Origin: Rhynchopus euleeides
Lineage: Eukaryota; Euglenozoa; Diplonemea; Diplonemida; Diplonemidae
Assembly (NCBI GenBank): GCA_963210315.1
Contig: OY723304.1
Coordinates: 558,001-622,000 of the forward strand
Reading direction: 5' to 3'
Length of the DNA stretch: 64,000 bases
Shown here one piece after another: positions 61,127 through 64,000 of this stretch. The number at the start of each line of letters is the position of its first letter. The stretch's first letter is position 1. The translations under genes were made by a program, and so were the position numbers. The notes beneath the pieces were generated by a model, which was not told the DNA's origin, did not search any database, and worked only from the letters and a program-made list of their open reading frames with translations.

Positions 61127-62580
61127 CCCCCCCCCCCCCCACCCCGCATCACCACCAGGAGAAATCTATTGCTCTAAGAGTAGTAGAGTGCGTGGTGCGG
61201 ATGCATCACCTCCAGGCCTTACTGGGGAGGGGAGGAGGAGGGGAGGGGGGGCGGCGCAATCGTAACTGGAAGGGGGTGGGGTAAAAGAGAAGGTACGCCG
61301 AGGGAGGGGGTGGGAGGCGGGGTTTGATTTTTTGGGTTGTCGAGAGGGTGAAAGGTAAGCCACCCAGCACCTTGTCGCAGGGGTTGTTCTTTTTGTAGTC
61401 ACCGATGATGCTGCTGCTGCTCCGCCAGAAGCAGGGCAAAAGAAGCGCGGGTGGGGGGGGAGGGGTTCAACAAAAACGTGCAGAAGAAACCTGCAAGTGG
61501 TCTACCCGGCTCCAAACATTGTTCCGTTTTCGCGAAACACCCGCTGCAAAGTTCGCAAGATCAAATGGAAGGGATGGGGCGGTGTCTCAACGGAACAAAC
61601 ATGCCCGGCAGCCTGGTCAGGACAACAGCGTTTAGTTGATTTGCCGACCAATAATACTGACGATGATGTTAAAAGAAACACCCTGCCCCTCCCACCTTCA
61701 ACGACTTTGAACAATGTTTAGCCTTGCTCGAATGATCCGAGCAGTCGGTGGATAGAGCTCGCTGCTGACTGAGGTATTTTTTTGAAACTTTTGAACCTTT
61801 GGATAACCACCATCACCGCTGAGTTGCTAGCAGGAGAAACTGTCGCGAGAAAGGAGGAAGAGGAAGAGGAGAAGGGCGGTTCGCCGGCGAAGACAGTGCG
61901 GTTACACACTCAGCCAGCACTGGGGGGGAGGAGGAGGTGTCGGGGGAGAGACAGGGGACTGGAGAAAGATACAAGAGATGGGTAGATATGCAGCCAATCA
62001 TGAGGGTAAAGTCGCAAGGGTTGACCCCTCCCCTCCCCGCTTCTCTGTTACAGCACCTCTGCAAAAAAAAAACGAGTGGAAAGGGAGGGGCAGCAAATCG
62101 AGGACTACCCGCAACTCTTGACGGAGGCAAGCAAAGAGATGAAGAAAGCTCTCACAAAACACAAAGTATCGACAAGGGGCCACATCACTACGGATCCCGG
62201 GCGGATACACCAGTCAGCAATAAGGGGTTTATCACCGTAGCCGAAGACCACCGCACACCCACTCCAAGACTCGTCATATCGCACTGCCCATGCCTGCGTG
62301 AATGTCGTCAAGCCCCAGTCAACCCCCACCCCCCTCTCCAACATGCCCCACCCGACTGTGATGTTTGATATTGCCTCCTCCTCACACCCCCACTATCTCT
62401 CTCCGTTTCAAGCGATTTGACAGCATGCCGGGTTGGGCGTGATGCCTTCCACAAGAAAGCTTTCCAGCCCAACGCAAATGGCAGATCCCTTTCTCCCTGT
62501 CTCTCTCCCACCGGCTTTGAGAGCGGATATCCCCGTGGACGGGAATATATCTACATCTCTCTCTCACTTCCTCTCTTCCT
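61127..62580. other. Interval upstream of the plus-strand gene
   Basis: C run at the start, A run near 62065-62074, and a segment (61340-61402) similar to 38773-38842. No supported gene. Confidence 0.45.
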
Positions 62581-62594
62581 CCCACTCACCATAG
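62555..62594 (+). promoter_or_regulatory. Candidate splice/trans-splice acceptor of the plus-strand gene
   Basis: A long pyrimidine tract (CTCTCTCTCACTTCC and following) ends in ACCATAG at 62588-62594, 34 bases before the first ATG. It is the most canonical acceptor seen before any gene in the window. Confidence 0.6.
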
Positions 62595-62628
62595 CACAAC
62601 CCGCTGATTTGCACCCACACGGAGGAGA

Positions 62629-63678
62629 ATGATGGCACGAAAAATAACAAACCGATCGATCCGTAATTCCATTCCAGCTGACAGGGGAACAGGAGAGCGA
62701 GGAGGAGCGGGGGTGGTGGTGGGGGTGGCCCGTGACAGAATTGGAGAGACGCATGCGATGCACACAGCAGAGAGAGAGAGAGAGAGAGAGAGAGCCTGCA
62801 GCTCCTCCAACATGTGCTGCAAGCGTGGCCACCACGGCTGCCGCGACCATGACCTGCCCCCCTGCGGGGTCTGCGCCTCTCTGCCTGAGATGGATGACAG
62901 ACGCCCCACCGCTTGCTGCAAGAAGGGCCACCACGCCCCTCCCGCCCCTGCGACGCCTGTGGAGGCAGACGCCCCCACCCCGCCGCCCCATGTGCCGCCA
63001 ACCCCGCCCTTCCCAGAGGCGACTGCGCCTACCGTGGGGGATCTTCCCTCCACCACGCCACCCCGTGTGCCTGCGCCTCAGCCCTCCCCTGAAGCGACCC
63101 CGTGTCCCGCTACTCCCGAGCCCGCCACCCCTCCAGTTATCCTGAAGAGGCTGGCCCATACCGTGTGCTCCCCGGGCTCACCCCACCGCCACCTGATGCA
63201 GCCTCGTAGGAGGCTCTCACCCGACGGCGTCAGGCCATCCATCCCCGCCGTGGCGCAGCTGAAGCGCACCGCCTTAGAGGCGCATACCGGTTCCACCCCG
63301 GCACTGCCTGCCCAAAGGCCTAGGGTCGACCACGTGATCCCCACCGCTAACGCTGACGTTGACGTGGGCGCCGCTGATCCGGACCCACCTTCTCCTACTA
63401 CCTCCCCTCCCGACGGCGTGTCCGTTGACGCAGCCCTTCCCCAAAGGCCCCGTTCTGGTGCCTCTTCCTCCTCCGCCCGTGCGCGGTCACCGCACGCGCC
63501 TACAGGCTTCCGGGCCTACCTTAATCCTCCTTCCTCACGTAGCGCGTCACCGGGCGCTACAGACCGTGTGGCGCCTGCGCCTCCTCCTCCTCCTGTGTCA
63601 CTTCCCTCACCCCACCAGAGCAGCTCCTCTCTCAAACAAGGGGAGTCTACCGGGCCGCGGGCCCGCGTAGTTAAGTAG
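62629..63678 (+). CDS. Cys/His- and proline-rich protein, up to 349 aa
   Basis: Not recognised. Only confident plus-strand gene. The first ATG (62629) gives an N-terminus that reads through an AG microsatellite (62769-62794, encoding alternating R and E). The ATG at 62812 would instead start at MCCKRGHHGCRDH, which may be the true start. The N-terminal domain has two similar CCK(R/K)GHH motifs separated by about 35 residues, with CGVC between them: eight or nine cysteines and histidines that could bind zinc. The remaining 250 residues are proline/alanine/serine-rich with PP and APT repeats and are probably disordered. A GA microsatellite follows the stop codon. Confidence 0.6.
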   Translation: MMARKITNRSIRNSIPADRGTGERGGAGVVVGVARDRIGETHAMHTAERERERERACSSSNMCCKRGHHGCRDHDLPPCGVCASLPEMDDRRPTACCKKGHHAPPAPATPVEADAPTPPPHVPPTPPFPEATAPTVGDLPSTTPPRVPAPQPSPEATPCPATPEPATPPVILKRLAHTVCSPGSPHRHLMQPRRRLSPDGVRPSIPAVAQLKRTALEAHTGSTPALPAQRPRVDHVIPTANADVDVGAADPDPPSPTTSPPDGVSVDAALPQRPRSGASSSSARARSPHAPTGFRAYLNPPSSRSASPGATDRVAPAPPPPPVSLPSPHQSSSSLKQGESTGPRARVVK

Positions 63679-63733
63679 ACGACACCCTTGGGGTGCGAGT
63701 ATTTTCGTTTCGGGGATATTCACACTATAAGCA

Positions 63734-64000
<267 letters not shown>

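Overview
This window is nuclear DNA from a GC-rich protist. Gene bodies are dense and GC-rich. Intergenic DNA is full of G or C runs of 12 to 25 bases, microsatellites and short inverted-repeat mobile elements. Eleven well-supported genes between 5.9 and 53.7 kb all lie on the minus strand, and only one (the 2,279-residue coiled-coil protein) shows introns, which are ordinary GT-AG. The first gene to the right of 53.7 kb (62.6 kb) is on the plus strand. Several start codons follow closely on a pyrimidine tract ending in AG. One-strand gene arrays, few introns and acceptor-like sequences before start codons suggest a euglenozoan-type genome, perhaps a diplonemid. That placement is inference: no spliced leader or rRNA is visible here.

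Layout. 0-5.9 kb: mobile elements, repeats and one doubtful small ORF. 5.9-7.4 kb: unknown protein. 9.5-13.2 kb: 1,206-residue protein with a C-terminal FBXL/AMN1-type leucine-rich repeat domain. 15.3-21.1 kb: a 1,949-residue STAND protein with a predicted myristoylation site, ankyrin repeats, an arginine-type mono-ADP-ribosyltransferase domain, a NACHT NTPase, pentapeptide-like repeats and 16 almost identical WD40 repeats. 21.6-22.1 kb: UFC1, the Ufm1-conjugating enzyme. 23.0-23.9 kb: SURF1-like protein. 26.0-27.4 kb: unknown two-span membrane protein. 30.3-38.3 kb: three-exon giant coiled-coil protein. 41.0-41.9 kb: CS domain fused to a cyclophilin with altered active-site residues. 42.7-43.4 kb: p24/TMED cargo receptor. 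45.9-47.4 kb: secreted purple acid phosphatase. 52.8-53.7 kb: unknown protein. 62.6-63.7 kb: Cys/Pro-rich protein on the plus strand, followed by a 138-bp GA microsatellite.

The genes are mostly unrelated housekeeping functions (ufmylation, cytochrome oxidase assembly, secretory traffic, phosphate release), as expected if they are only co-transcribed. The outlier is the ADP-ribosyltransferase-NACHT-WD40 protein. Its layout and homogenised WD40 array match what is known for NLR-like allorecognition and immune receptors such as the fungal HNWD family, here with an enzymatic ADP-ribosylation effector.

The second unusual system is mobile. At least ten families of DNA element begin and end with TA and have terminal inverted repeats. 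Two insertions are proven by comparing a filled and an empty paralogous copy, giving a TA target duplication. Many are built from a short family-specific palindromic word. They nest in one another, and three sit end to end sharing single TA dinucleotides. One encodes a protein with a Tc1/IS630-like helix-turn-helix.
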